Below, piece by piece: positions 44,932-54,064 of a stretch of DNA of 64,000 nt (positions within the stretch are counted from its first letter, which is position 1; the number at the start of each line of letters is the position of its first letter). Both the position numbers and the translations under genes were made by a program. The DNA is taken from NCBI RefSeq assembly GCF_007954275.1, contig NZ_VOLT01000001.1, positions 610,445 to 674,444 on the forward strand. The letters run 5' to 3'. The stretch comes from Colwellia demingiae. GTDB lineage: Bacteria > Pseudomonadota > Gammaproteobacteria > Enterobacterales > Alteromonadaceae. The notes beneath the pieces were generated by a model that worked only from the letters and a program-made list of their open reading frames with translations, was not told the origin of the DNA and did no database searches.

Positions 44932-45867
44932 ATGGCTTATATGAAACAAGGGCTATGGCAGTCATCAGGTGACTTATCTGAACTGCAACATGTCGATATT
45001 TTTAACGAGTTTTCTACTTTAGAAAAAGGTCGATTTCATTTGTACGTTTCGTATGGGTGTCCCTTTGCTCATAGAACCATGCTTGTTATTTCTCTACTAG
45101 GATTAGCAGAGTATGTGTCAATCTCCTCTATTGCGCCGCTTAAAGATAATAGTGGCTGGGAGTTTAGTGATGAACATTCTGATCCACTAAAATCAAGACG
45201 TTATTTATATCAAGTTTATCAAGATGCCAAACAAGATTACTCTGGCCGTGTATCGGTACCAGTATTATGGGATAAAAAACTCAATATTATTGTTAGCAAT
45301 GACTCTTTGGGAATAAGTAAATGGTTAGCGAAGCAGGACGTCTCGCGCTCTAGGGTAGACTTAATACCGGAGCAAGATAAAGAGAAGATTGAAGAACAAT
45401 GTCAATGGATTAACACTCATATCAATACATTACCCTTTAAAGCAGGTTTTACCAACGAGCAAAATCAGTACGAAGCAGCAACGTTAGCGTTTTTTGATAA
45501 CTTAAAGGTATTAGATAATAAGTTGGCTCAGCATCAATACTATAATGGCGTAGACATAAGCTTGAGTGACTTATTGATTATTCTGACCTTAGTGCAACTC
45601 GAATTGGTTTACGCTACTCATTTTAAATTGAACTATCAGCCGCTTAGCCATTTTGAAAATATTTACAAATACCTTACTCATTTAATGAGTTACCAAGCTA
45701 TCAGATCCACCTTCCATATAGGTTTTATTAAAACAACCTATTTTGCTGGGCAACCTGAGATTAACCCTTCTCGGCTCATAACCAAAGGGCCCATTGTTAA
45801 TTGGCTCGATAATAGTGAGAAAAGGTTCCCCTTCTTTGATGTAAGTACCGTAAGTAATGATGCTTGA
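44932..45867 (+). CDS. Xi-class glutathione S-transferase / glutathionyl-hydroquinone reductase
   Basis: A 311-residue GST-fold protein resembling the glutathionyl-hydroquinone reductases (YqjG/ECM4 type). The catalytic cysteine is C43 in SYGCPFAHR, the usual CPxA site. 'SGRVSVPVLWDKKLNIIVSNDS' matches the glutathione-binding strand, with SNDS in place of the family NNES. The C-terminal helical domain follows. It would reduce glutathionylated quinones. The stop overlaps the start of the LtrA gene by 11 bp; an AGGAG lies before its ATG. Confidence 0.8.
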   Translation: MAYMKQGLWQSSGDLSELQHVDIFNEFSTLEKGRFHLYVSYGCPFAHRTMLVISLLGLAEYVSISSIAPLKDNSGWEFSDEHSDPLKSRRYLYQVYQDAKQDYSGRVSVPVLWDKKLNIIVSNDSLGISKWLAKQDVSRSRVDLIPEQDKEKIEEQCQWINTHINTLPFKAGFTNEQNQYEAATLAFFDNLKVLDNKLAQHQYYNGVDISLSDLLIILTLVQLELVYATHFKLNYQPLSHFENIYKYLTHLMSYQAIRSTFHIGFIKTTYFAGQPEINPSRLITKGPIVNWLDNSEKRFPFFDVSTVSNDA

Positions 45868-46975
45868 ATCAGACACTAGAAAAGTAACCTGGTTAGAACT
45901 ATTTTATGATTTAGCTTATGTCGCCGTTATTGCAAAAATTGTACACCATTTACCTGAATATACTGATCATTTGTCCCACTATTTTATGGGGTTAATTATC
46001 TTTATTCCTATCTGGTGGTGTTGGGCAGGCCATACTTACTTTGCTAATAGATTTGAACGTAATGATACCTTTCAGGTGATTGCTGTTCTGGCTCAGTTAT
46101 TTGCTGTTACTGTATTGATCACTTCAATCAACCCTTTATTTAACGGGCATCCGCAGCAGTTCATTTTGGGTTACTTCATCATTCGACTACTTTTAGTCGT
46201 GATGTATATTCGCGAGTGGAAACTCAATGTGGAAAATAGGACAATATTAAGACACTTAATCGTAGGATTTAGCTTAGGCTCTGTCGTATGGATATCGTCA
46301 TTATTATTCGAATCGACAATAATGTACGCTATGTTAGCACTGTCTATTTTGATTGAAATTATCGTGTTAGCGCTAAATTCAAAATCACTCAAAGCTTATG
46401 CGACAACACATGCTGAGCATCTGGCTGAAAGAACAGGACTTTTTACCATTATCATGTTGGGTGAGGTCGTTGTAGCATTGGTAGTCTTTTTAGAAAACGC
46501 TACCGTAACATTAGAAAATCTGGTATTAAGTGGCACGGGATTTACCATTTTGGCATTAATGTGGTGGCTGTACTTTAGAGTATCTGAACCACTCATTGAA
46601 GATAATCCTATTTTAGATAGTCAAATACATGGTTACTCAAACTTGCTGATTTTTATCAGTATCATTGTAATTTCTACCGCAATTGCAAGTTGGGGAGTGA
46701 AAGATCAAGGTGTAATCATTTGGCTTACAGCATCAGCTTTGACACTCTTTGTCACTACACTACAGCTCATTTTAGGGCAAAGCTCCGTTTACTCGAACCA
46801 CAGGGGACTGAACATATGTAGATATGTTAGTTGTTTTGTACCTGTTGTACTCGCAGCCATTTTCTCTCAAGCAGACATGAATGTATTACTCTTTAACTCG
46901 CTAATGATCCTTTGGTTGTTTGCGATTAATTACACTTATAACTTCACCATATTTATAAAAAAAATTAGAGAATGA
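45857..46975 (+). CDS. LtrA-family low-temperature-requirement membrane protein
   Basis: A 372-residue inner-membrane protein of the LtrA family. The characteristic opening is 'TWLELFYDLAYVAVIAKIVHHL', and about ten hydrophobic segments follow, with the central 'HAEHLAERTGLFTIIMLGEVVVAL'. LtrA was named from a Listeria locus needed for growth in the cold; the molecular role is unknown. The ATG at 45857 is next to another ATG (45860), and either may start it. It overlaps the GST gene, so the two are likely translationally coupled. Confidence 0.85.
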   Translation: MMLESDTRKVTWLELFYDLAYVAVIAKIVHHLPEYTDHLSHYFMGLIIFIPIWWCWAGHTYFANRFERNDTFQVIAVLAQLFAVTVLITSINPLFNGHPQQFILGYFIIRLLLVVMYIREWKLNVENRTILRHLIVGFSLGSVVWISSLLFESTIMYAMLALSILIEIIVLALNSKSLKAYATTHAEHLAERTGLFTIIMLGEVVVALVVFLENATVTLENLVLSGTGFTILALMWWLYFRVSEPLIEDNPILDSQIHGYSNLLIFISIIVISTAIASWGVKDQGVIIWLTASALTLFVTTLQLILGQSSVYSNHRGLNICRYVSCFVPVVLAAIFSQADMNVLLFNSLMILWLFAINYTYNFTIFIKKIRE

Positions 46976-47213
46976 TTTAAAAAAAATTTAACCCTCAGGC
47001 TTATTGCCGTCATCGGGAAATATTTAAAAAAAAGGAATAAAAATATCTTATTTTAGCGAGAAGCGGAATATTTGTGAATATCACAGCTAACTTCCGCTTA
47101 GCGCACTATCGAAACGAGAACAGTAAGGCACTAAGCGGTATTTCGCATAGGTAAGTTTTGATGGTATTTTTGGGTCACAGTGATACGAAAACTGACCTTA
47201 ATAAAAATATATT

Positions 47214-48500
47214 TTAATTGGTTTCAATAATTATATTTGCACGTCCATTTGATCGCGGATCAGTACACTTGCCATGAATATAACGTCCGTTTGCTGAGAA
47301 AGGTCCTGACTGAGCTATATTATTAAAATCACCAATTATAAATTGATCAACCACACCTGTTGTTATGGATGCATCAGTAAGACCTTTCTTACCTCTTGAA
47401 CGATTATTTTTGTTGTCTGACCACCACATTAAGTACAAGTCGACGGGCTCATTCTCATCCACAAAAAATATATCATTATCGTTATAGTGCTTAGATAACT
47501 CACCTGTCTCATCAGCTAAACAAGCTTCAAAATCATCAATACATTGGATCACAGAATCACGAGCCAGTAACCAGCCGTTTTGTGCAAAACCACTCGCATA
47601 CCCTAGACGGGGATTATATGACTTGGGATTGAAAGTATTAGGTCGTTTAACTCTTATTCCATAACCATCAGGTAAATTATCTTGTATTTCTTGAGGAAGT
47701 TTACCTGCGTCAGACACTGGTATAAAAAGTAATTCCCCACTACGCGCATCCTTCATGCCCAATGGCCCTGCATAGGCAAAAGTCACAAAGTTTTTCAGGT
47801 TCTCTTTACATGCTGGCACCTGACTGGCTCCTACTATGGGCTGTTCGGAAAATACGGGATCATACTTATAGACTCCCCAATCAACGTCTTTTGACCCAGT
47901 CAAAGTACTAAAAAGCACTGAACTTTCCCGCGGACGAGGAGCCCCCGGAAGCAATGCGCAATGGTATTCACCATCAGGATACGGCGAAGCACTAGGATCA
48001 CCTGGTTGACCTAAATCTATACATTGACCAGGAAGATTGATTGTTGAGCCATCCATTGGATTCTTTATTTCGCGTGGACACTGAAAAGGATTTAGGCTTG
48101 CAGCAGAGCAAGGAATGTATCCTTCTTCCAACGCAAGTCCTAATATAGTCGGATCAGGTGATGGTACTCGTGATGTTTCAATAATATCAACAGGAGAAGC
48201 GAAGCTCCAGTCATCCTGACTCGTAAATCCACAAAAGAAATTAGGTGGCGTGTTACCAAGACCAAGATAGATATTGGCTGATCCCGCTTTTGGATCCGTA
48301 GGCCCAACAGCAGTAATATCACATTTTCCTCTTACCGGCTCTGCAAAACCATTTTTAATAAAATGATTATCATTACGAACTCTTTCCCCCTCATAAGCGG
48401 GTAAATGTGCGAGCAGGTTACCGCTTAAAAAAGTAAAACTTAATATGATAGCAGTCAATATAGATTTTTTTACAGATAGACCATCGTTACATTCAATCAT
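47214..48500 (-). CDS. Secreted protein of unknown function
   Basis: A 428-residue exported protein I do not recognise. After a signal peptide ending 'GNLLAHL' (about residue 33) it is rich in Pro, Gly, Asp and Asn, with about ten cysteines that could form disulfides ('RGKCDITAVGPTD', 'NFFCGFTSQDDW', 'IPCSAASLNPFQCPRE'). Short repeats of 'DP' and 'SP' suggest a beta-rich, extracellular fold. GGGGGAG five bases before the ATG at 48500 is a strong ribosome binding site. It stands alone, converging on the LtrA gene. Confidence 0.65.
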   Translation of the reverse strand: MIECNDGLSVKKSILTAIILSFTFLSGNLLAHLPAYEGERVRNDNHFIKNGFAEPVRGKCDITAVGPTDPKAGSANIYLGLGNTPPNFFCGFTSQDDWSFASPVDIIETSRVPSPDPTILGLALEEGYIPCSAASLNPFQCPREIKNPMDGSTINLPGQCIDLGQPGDPSASPYPDGEYHCALLPGAPRPRESSVLFSTLTGSKDVDWGVYKYDPVFSEQPIVGASQVPACKENLKNFVTFAYAGPLGMKDARSGELLFIPVSDAGKLPQEIQDNLPDGYGIRVKRPNTFNPKSYNPRLGYASGFAQNGWLLARDSVIQCIDDFEACLADETGELSKHYNDNDIFFVDENEPVDLYLMWWSDNKNNRSRGKKGLTDASITTGVVDQFIIGDFNNIAQSGPFSANGRYIHGKCTDPRSNGRANIIIETN

Positions 48501-48793
48501 TGGACTCCCCCTCTATAGCGTATGAAACAAATGTTAATTATAGTTATAGTATAAAAAATATTATTTTTACAGAAGCCCTCCTTGTGATATGGGAGTTATT
48601 GCCTGACTGCAAAAAATGTCCAACCTATTAAAAAACTGACCAAAGCAAAAGTCATCAATACGGTAAAAATATAAATTTCAATTAACGATTTGAAAATTAA
48701 ATACTTTAAGATATCTTAGAGATAATACTGTAGCTTTCTCATACAAAGGAGTGCTCATACCTATGACCGTTAATAAGTACTTAAGGAACTGCC

Positions 48794-49312
48794 ATGGAAA
48801 AATATATAATATTTTTTAGAGGGGTCAATGTTGGAGGTAAAAATTTATTACCCATGAAGGAGCTTGTTGCTCTGCTACAGAAAACCGTATTTGAAGAGGT
48901 ATCATCTTATATTCAAAGTGGTAATGTCGTTGTACAAAACTCAACTAATCCAGCGGATGTCATTAATAAAGTTGTGTTAGATAATTTTGGGTTTTCCCCT
49001 GAACTATTCGTCTTGAATGAAGCTCAATTTAATAGCGCGATGGAAAACAATCCATATCAGACATTCGAAGGTAAGTTCGTTCACTTTTATTTTTGCCACA
49101 ATGCCATTGAGTTAAACAAGGAAAAAATGGCTAAATACCTCGCTGAATCAGAAGCCTACTTTGTAAAAGATAAAGTATTTTATTTACATGCCCCTAATGG
49201 CATTGGCCGCTCTAAACTTGTCGCTAATATAGAAGCTTGTTTAGACCAGTCAGCTTCAGGTCGAAATTTAAATACCGTCAATAAAGTCAGTACTATGCTA
49301 ACAAAAATGTAA
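48794..49312 (+). CDS. DUF1697 family protein
   Basis: A 172-residue protein of the DUF1697 family: 'KYIIFFRGVNVGGKNLLPMKELVALL' (in part), 'SYIQSGNVVVQ' and the closing 'GRNLNTVNKVSTM'. Two ferredoxin-like halves are expected. No function is known to me. An AAGGA ribosome binding site lies before the ATG. An upstream overlapping ORF (48763-48819, 18 codons, behind an AAAGGAG) could affect its translation. A weak hairpin follows the stop (49311-49338). Confidence 0.85.
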   Translation: MEKYIIFFRGVNVGGKNLLPMKELVALLQKTVFEEVSSYIQSGNVVVQNSTNPADVINKVVLDNFGFSPELFVLNEAQFNSAMENNPYQTFEGKFVHFYFCHNAIELNKEKMAKYLAESEAYFVKDKVFYLHAPNGIGRSKLVANIEACLDQSASGRNLNTVNKVSTMLTKM

Positions 49313-49386
49313 AAGCCCTACAAAAAGTAGAGCCTTTAATTAAAACCCGTTTGTGTTGTATTAATTTATGGTAATCAATATAGTTA

Positions 49387-50052
49387 TTAGGAGAACATAT
49401 TTTTCAAACTATCCGCTAGCTCAACAAAGCGTTCTTTCATACTACGTCTCACTTTAATACTAACGCCACTGAAAATAGAAACACCTTCAATAATAATAGT
49501 TGGAGTGTTTTGACTCTGTTGATTAACGGTATGAGATCTTGTTTGACTCGGTGATATATTATCAATACCACCAAAAATGCAGAACGCTTTTGATACTACA
49601 TTGACATTTTCAGGCACATAAATAGTATCACCACTAAATAAACTGAACATTTTAATACGTACTACTTCTTGGCTAAACTGAGCGTCAGTAAAATCAATAT
49701 CAGTACCACTGAAGATACTTAGATAACGGGTTTCTTTAGCAACCCTCCAAACACCTCCACGAGTACTGCCACTAAAGATATTAACCATATAATCTAATTC
49801 TTCTGCTTCACCTGCCACATAGTTTGGTGCTAAGTCTTGCTTTTTACTTTCCACAAAAGCTTTATCAACGGCTAAGGGTAAGTCGCTGGTTAGATCGACT
49901 AAGTCTTGATGATTGGCCAATTCCATGGCTTGGTCTAAACGACGTTCAAAAGCCTCATAAGATAATTCAGCATGACTATAATTCATGATCAATTGATCAA
50001 TCACTTCACTACGAACTGTTTCAATAGGTCTGTCTTTTAAGGTAACTGTCAT
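49387..50052 (-). CDS. DUF1707 and LiaF-like protein
   Basis: A 221-residue protein with an N-terminal DUF1707/SHOCT-like helical domain ('VRSEVIDQLIMNYSHAELSYEAFERRLDQA', in part, residues 14-60). A C-terminal LiaF-like beta-helix part ('VNIFSGSTRGGVWRVAKETRYLSIFSGTDID', in part) repeats short 'IFSG' segments: NIFSGST, SIFSGTD, SLFSGDT, CIFGGID and SIFSGVS. LiaF is an inhibitor in cell-envelope stress systems of Firmicutes; the role here is only by analogy. No two-component genes are next to it. The start has an AAGGAAAG ribosome binding site. Confidence 0.75.
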   Translation of the reverse strand: MTVTLKDRPIETVRSEVIDQLIMNYSHAELSYEAFERRLDQAMELANHQDLVDLTSDLPLAVDKAFVESKKQDLAPNYVAGEAEELDYMVNIFSGSTRGGVWRVAKETRYLSIFSGTDIDFTDAQFSQEVVRIKMFSLFSGDTIYVPENVNVVSKAFCIFGGIDNISPSQTRSHTVNQQSQNTPTIIIEGVSIFSGVSIKVRRSMKERFVELADSLKNMFS

Positions 50053-50435
50053 TTTACTTTCCTTGTGCTTTTAAGTTTTTCGATTACTTAGTTACAAATG
50101 AATAACACTGTAACAAATAAAGAAGCAATGACAATGCCAAGAATATTAACGATAAAATACAATGAGTTGAAAATAAAAAACAAAATATGAATGAGGTAAG
50201 TACAATTATCTGGTTATTTTGACCAAAATAAAGGGAATAAAGCGGGGTAAAGTTAAAAAAGTTTAATAAGTTATTCAGGGAGATAATATAATCATTTAGC
50301 TTAAAACTGTATGACGGCGATAAAGATAAAGCACTCATTTTTCAAATGGTCGACGTTAGTCAATGAGTACTTTATACATCTTAACTGTGAAATACACCAA
50401 TAAGATAAGTGACTATTAGTGAAGTACAGTGACTA
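50053..50435. other. Gap with a doubtful small ORF and a tandem repeat
   Basis: An 84-codon open frame (50084-50338, minus strand) would give a hydrophobic, Leu/Phe/Ser-rich peptide. The sequence is simply AT-rich, no good ribosome binding site is visible and I see no family match, so I do not call it a gene. The right edge holds the 20-bp tandem duplication at 50409-50448. Confidence 0.4.
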
Positions 50436-50448
50436 TTAGTGAAGTACA
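50409..50448. repeat. Perfect 20-bp tandem duplication at the miaE 3' end
   Basis: GTGACTATTAGTGAAGTACA occurs twice in a row (50409-50428 and 50429-50448). The second copy contains the miaE stop codon (50436-50438), so the duplication carries an extra copy of the gene's end. Confidence 0.85.
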
Positions 50449-51008
50449 GCGCGTATTGGAAGACCCGCACAGATCTCAGCTTCAGCAATTAAAATCTCTT
50501 CTAAACGCTTATCAACCTCGCTTTTATCACAATACTCATAAGCAAGCTCAACAAATAAGTTTTTATGCTTTTCTTCTGATTTTGCAATGGCTACATAAAG
50601 GTCTTTATCTTTACCTTCAGGTAATGCCTCTGAAACTAACCAGAATTTTTCATACCCACGGGCTTCTATTACCGCTGCAACTAGTAATCTATCCATTAAA
50701 AAGAAGCTGGTTCCGTTACGAAATAATGCTCGAATTTGAGTAATGTATGGGTCTTTTTTATCTTGACCTAATGTCACATCTCGAGCCACAAGTAACTTTA
50801 ATACTTGTTTGAAGTGAATAAGCTCTTCAATAGCTAAATCAGTCATAGTACGGACAAGTTTAGCTTTATCTGGATAATGAGATAACATTGCCATTGCCAT
50901 ACCTGAGGCTTTCTTTTCCGCCGCCGCATGGTCTTGTAAAAAACTGTTAAAGTCAGCCATTACAGCATCAACCCAATCTTGGCCAGTGTGGTGTTTCAAT
51001 TCAAACAT
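50436..51008 (-). CDS. miaE: tRNA-(ms2io6A37) hydroxylase MiaE
   Basis: Diiron, ferritin-fold monooxygenase that hydroxylates the isopentenyl group of ms2i6A at position 37 of tRNAs reading UNN codons. The 190-residue protein has the carboxylate-histidine ligand segments 'DHAAAEKKASGMAM', 'AIEELIHFKQV', 'AAVIEARGYEKFWL' and 'SEEKHKNLFVELA'. A miaA/miaB pair is not in this window. The 3' end lies in a 20-bp tandem duplication. The upstream gap holds a repeat-like fragment starting TATACCCGTTCC (51028). Confidence 0.88.
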   Translation of the reverse strand: MFELKHHTGQDWVDAVMADFNSFLQDHAAAEKKASGMAMAMLSHYPDKAKLVRTMTDLAIEELIHFKQVLKLLVARDVTLGQDKKDPYITQIRALFRNGTSFFLMDRLLVAAVIEARGYEKFWLVSEALPEGKDKDLYVAIAKSEEKHKNLFVELAYEYCDKSEVDKRLEEILIAEAEICAGLPIRAVLH

Positions 51009-51027
51009 ATTTACTACTCTCTAAGAC

Positions 51028-51092
51028 TATACCCGTTCCACTTGAAGATGCTCGTTACAGGAAGTCTGAACGATTCATAATCAAGGCGTATA
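51028..51092. repeat. Fragment resembling one end of the TATACCC element
   Basis: TATACCCGTTCCACTTGAAG followed by ATAATCAAGGCGTAT resembles the left end of the element at 11981 (TATACCCGTCACCAATCAAG, AATTCAAGGCG). Only one end is seen, so it may be a degraded copy. Confidence 0.45.
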
Positions 51093-51198
51093 TATTTATT
51101 TAATGAAATTTATTGACGAAATTGGCATGATTTTACCTGTGAACTTTTCACTCTACAATAGTTAACCGTTGCACCTTTTAACAAATAGTTTATCGAGA

Positions 51199-51834
51199 CT
51201 AATAAAGTACCTTATCAATTCGCCCTTTATTAGTAGATTCTACTTTTAAAGCATTGTTAAGGTGTTGCCAGGCTCTTACTTTACCGCCAATATTAATTTG
51301 TTTAAAACCGCCCTCTCGTGCCTTTTCTCTATCAATATTAAGAAAAGATAACATGGCCAAGTAACTCTTTTCATCACTTACATCAATAGTAAGTAAATCT
51401 TGAGGTCTTTCTTTAAAATAGTCAGAGATCCCTTGCTGATGACGACTATAACAATCAAGCAAGAATTCATCCTTGCTAATGTTATCCTCAGTTAATGGCG
51501 AAAATACTTCACTATAACAACGTTTTATATGGGGGTTAAACCCTCCATCAGTACGTTGTAGGTTAACCATCATGCGTTGTAAAAGCTGCTTAATTGAAGG
51601 AAGCCAAAGTTCTGGAGCGCGCGTTAAGTGAATAAATTGACTATTAGGAAAGTCTTTATCAAGTTGTTGGTAATCACAAAATATTGGTGTATCGGCTAAT
51701 ACCTGTGCCTGAGAAAAGGAATCTTGCGTATAAGCATTATGAGCCGTTTTAAAACCTTGTTCTAGCATTGCTAAACACACACTGGTGGTTGCCGTTCTCG
51801 GTAAACCAATAATAAAAATTTTCTCTGTCGACAC
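51199..51834 (-). CDS. Sulfotransferase-family protein
   Basis: A 211-residue protein of the sulfotransferase P-loop family. The PAPS 5'-phosphosulfate loop is GLPRTATTSV (residues 10-19), and the 3'-phosphate segment is likely 'SQFIHLTRAPELWLPSI'. The C-terminal part matches short marine sulfotransferase-like proteins ('LLTIDVSDEKSYLAMLSFL'). It would transfer sulfate from PAPS to an unknown acceptor. It is shorter than typical (about 250-300), so the activity is uncertain. It diverges from the CoA-transferase gene. Confidence 0.8.
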   Translation of the reverse strand: MSTEKIFIIGLPRTATTSVCLAMLEQGFKTAHNAYTQDSFSQAQVLADTPIFCDYQQLDKDFPNSQFIHLTRAPELWLPSIKQLLQRMMVNLQRTDGGFNPHIKRCYSEVFSPLTEDNISKDEFLLDCYSRHQQGISDYFKERPQDLLTIDVSDEKSYLAMLSFLNIDREKAREGGFKQINIGGKVRAWQHLNNALKVESTNKGRIDKVLY

Positions 51835-52178
51835 TTAAGCTAAACCCTTTATAAGTAAAGTATATTTCAGTAAAATCACACTAAAATCACATTAAAAATA
51901 TGCGATTATAACTTATTTTTTTGGCGCTGTTGGATTTTGATTATTAAAAAATTGTTCGAATGAATTGCTTTTAGAACGTACCGTAAGAAGTATGGACGCT
52001 ATCATGCATAAGAAAGAAGTAAATAGCTGCATAAATATCGACAAAATTCAATAAATATTTATATAACAAACGTCCAATTGACAGTGATCAATAAATGCCT
52101 TATTTATGAGAGCATACTGGAATATATACCTAGTACATATCTAGCACATAACGAGTAAATATTAGCCAAGGAAAATTC
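51835..52178. other. Divergent promoter region, sulfotransferase and CoA-transferase genes
   Basis: About 340 AT-rich bases with no ORF. A possible sigma-70 promoter for the plus-strand gene is TTGACA (52078-52083), 17-base spacer, TATTTA (52101-52106). The sequence ATAAATGCCTTATTTAT around 52091-52107 is an AT-rich palindrome at that -10. No other clear element. Confidence 0.4.
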
Positions 52179-54047
52179 ATGACAGCACAAGACGAGCAAC
52201 GTGATAGTGTCAAATGGGGTGATTACTTACAATCAGGTAATCGTATTTTTATCGGCTCTAATGCAGCCGTACCTAATGCCTTAATAGATGATTTGATAGC
52301 CAATAGCAAAGGGCTACATGATATTGAAACCGTTCATATTTTAACTTTATCCGAGAATGTTTGGGCGAAACCTGAACATAAAGACTTATTTAAAGTAAAT
52401 AGTTTGTTTATTGGTGGTAAAAACATTCGTGAAGCTATCGCTGAAGGGCGTGGAGATTACACCCCTTGCTTTATTTCTGATGTACCACGTTTATTTAATG
52501 AAAATAGCTTACCGCTAGACGCAGCACTGATCATGGTGAGTCCTCCCGATGAATACGGTTACTGTTCATTAGGCGTGAGTGTAGATATTGTTTCTGCCGC
52601 AGTAAAAGCAGCCAAATATGTCATTGCCCAAATAAATCCTAAAATGCCACGTACCAATGGTCATAGCTTTGTTCATGTAAATCAAATTCATAGCTGGATA
52701 AATGCAGAGCAAGATTTACCACAAATTTTTGCCCCTGAAATGGATAGACGTACTGAACAAATTGGTCAATATGTTTCTATGTTAATCGATAATGGCGCTA
52801 CCTTACAAATTGGTATAGGTAAGATTCCAGAAGCGGTATTAACCTATTTAGGTAACCATAAAGATTTAGGCATTCATAGTGAAATGATCTCAGATGGTGT
52901 GATTGATCTCATGCTAAAAGGGGTTATCAATAACCGTAGAAAAACCTACCACAAAGGCAAAGCCGTAGTAACGTTCTGTATTGGCAGCCAAAAATTATAT
53001 GACTTTGTTGATGGTAATCCTCATATTGAATTTTACCCTTCAGAACATGTTAACTCACCTGTTAAAATTGCTAAAAATGACAACATGGTGTCCATCAATA
53101 GCGCCATTGAAGTAGATTTAACCGGACAAGTGGTTTCTGACTCTATTGGTTATCAATTCTATAGTGGCATTGGTGGGCAAGTAGATTTTGTTCGTGGCGC
53201 TTCTTTAAGTAAAGGGGGGAAAGCAATTATAGCCCTGCCTTCCACTACCAAAGATGGTACAACTTCTCGTATAGTTGCCCATATAACTGAAGGGGGTGGC
53301 GTAGTGACTTCTCGATGTCATGTTGCCTTTGTAGTTACCGAGTTTGGTATCGCCTCATTACAAGGTAAAAGTATTCGTGAACGTGCACTAGAGCTGATTC
53401 GTATCGCTCACCCTAAATTTAGAGATAAATTGCTTAACGATGTTCGTAAACATTATTGGGTGCCTGAGTATCAAGAAAGCTCTCCTAGCTCTGTGCCTGA
53501 ACTAGGCACTATTGAAATGAAGCGCTTTAATTTTGCTGATATTAATTACACGTTAAGGGCATTAGCGCCGGCTGATGAACGTAAACTACAAGAGTTTTTC
53601 TATTCTCATAATAAAGAAACTTTAATCATGCGTTACAACCATCATATTACCCAGATGACGCGTGAAAAATCCTGTAATTTGGTCAGCGTAAATCAACACA
53701 CAGATCTTGCTCTCTGTTTTACCAAGAAAAATTCTTTAGGTGAATCGATACAAGCCGTTGCTCGATATTATTATATTGAAAGTATTAATAGCGGTGAGGT
53801 GGCTTTTGTTATTAAAGAAAGTTTACGTGGTCGCGGCATGGCAAGTACCCTATTGGGTGAGATGATCGCCATCGCTAAAATTCGTAAGCTTGATAGTTTA
53901 GTTGCCTGTGTGCGACGAGATAATGGCTCTATGTTAAAAGTCTTCGAACGTTCAGGCTTTGTACGCCAGCCAAGTGAAGATTTTGATGAAGTTAGTTTAC
54001 AACTAACGTTAACTACACCGGAAACGGGTGATACTGAAAAACACTAA
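52179..54047 (+). CDS. Acetyl-CoA hydrolase/transferase fused to a GNAT acetyltransferase domain
   Basis: A two-domain 622-residue protein. Residues 1-440 are an acetyl-CoA hydrolase/CoA-transferase (4-hydroxybutyrate CoA-transferase-like) domain: 'LMVSPPDEYGYCSLGVSVD' type block, 'LQIGIGKIPEAVLTYLG', and 'SGIGGQVDFVRGASLSKGGKAIIALPS' (in part). Residues about 460-610 are a GNAT domain with the acetyl-CoA loop 'SLRGRGMASTLLGEM'. The first part would handle acyl-CoA; the second would acetylate an unknown amine. The next gene, 17 bp downstream, is a deacetylase-family enzyme, so both may act on the same acetylated target. Confidence 0.85.
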   Translation: MTAQDEQRDSVKWGDYLQSGNRIFIGSNAAVPNALIDDLIANSKGLHDIETVHILTLSENVWAKPEHKDLFKVNSLFIGGKNIREAIAEGRGDYTPCFISDVPRLFNENSLPLDAALIMVSPPDEYGYCSLGVSVDIVSAAVKAAKYVIAQINPKMPRTNGHSFVHVNQIHSWINAEQDLPQIFAPEMDRRTEQIGQYVSMLIDNGATLQIGIGKIPEAVLTYLGNHKDLGIHSEMISDGVIDLMLKGVINNRRKTYHKGKAVVTFCIGSQKLYDFVDGNPHIEFYPSEHVNSPVKIAKNDNMVSINSAIEVDLTGQVVSDSIGYQFYSGIGGQVDFVRGASLSKGGKAIIALPSTTKDGTTSRIVAHITEGGGVVTSRCHVAFVVTEFGIASLQGKSIRERALELIRIAHPKFRDKLLNDVRKHYWVPEYQESSPSSVPELGTIEMKRFNFADINYTLRALAPADERKLQEFFYSHNKETLIMRYNHHITQMTREKSCNLVSVNQHTDLALCFTKKNSLGESIQAVARYYYIESINSGEVAFVIKESLRGRGMASTLLGEMIAIAKIRKLDSLVACVRRDNGSMLKVFERSGFVRQPSEDFDEVSLQLTLTTPETGDTEKH

Positions 54048-54064
54048 AATAATAAGGGATAATT

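Noticed and set aside
48763..48819. An 18-codon ORF overlapping the start of the DUF1697 gene
   Set aside because: It has an AAAGGAG upstream, but nothing shows that it is translated; kept only as a remark in the DUF1697 entry.
50084..50338. An 84-codon hydrophobic frame on the minus strand
   Set aside because: The composition follows AT-rich DNA, there is no convincing ribosome binding site and no recognisable protein.
50429..50743. A 104-codon frame on the plus strand
   Set aside because: It is the antisense shadow of the miaE 3' end; miaE has the conserved protein and a proper start.
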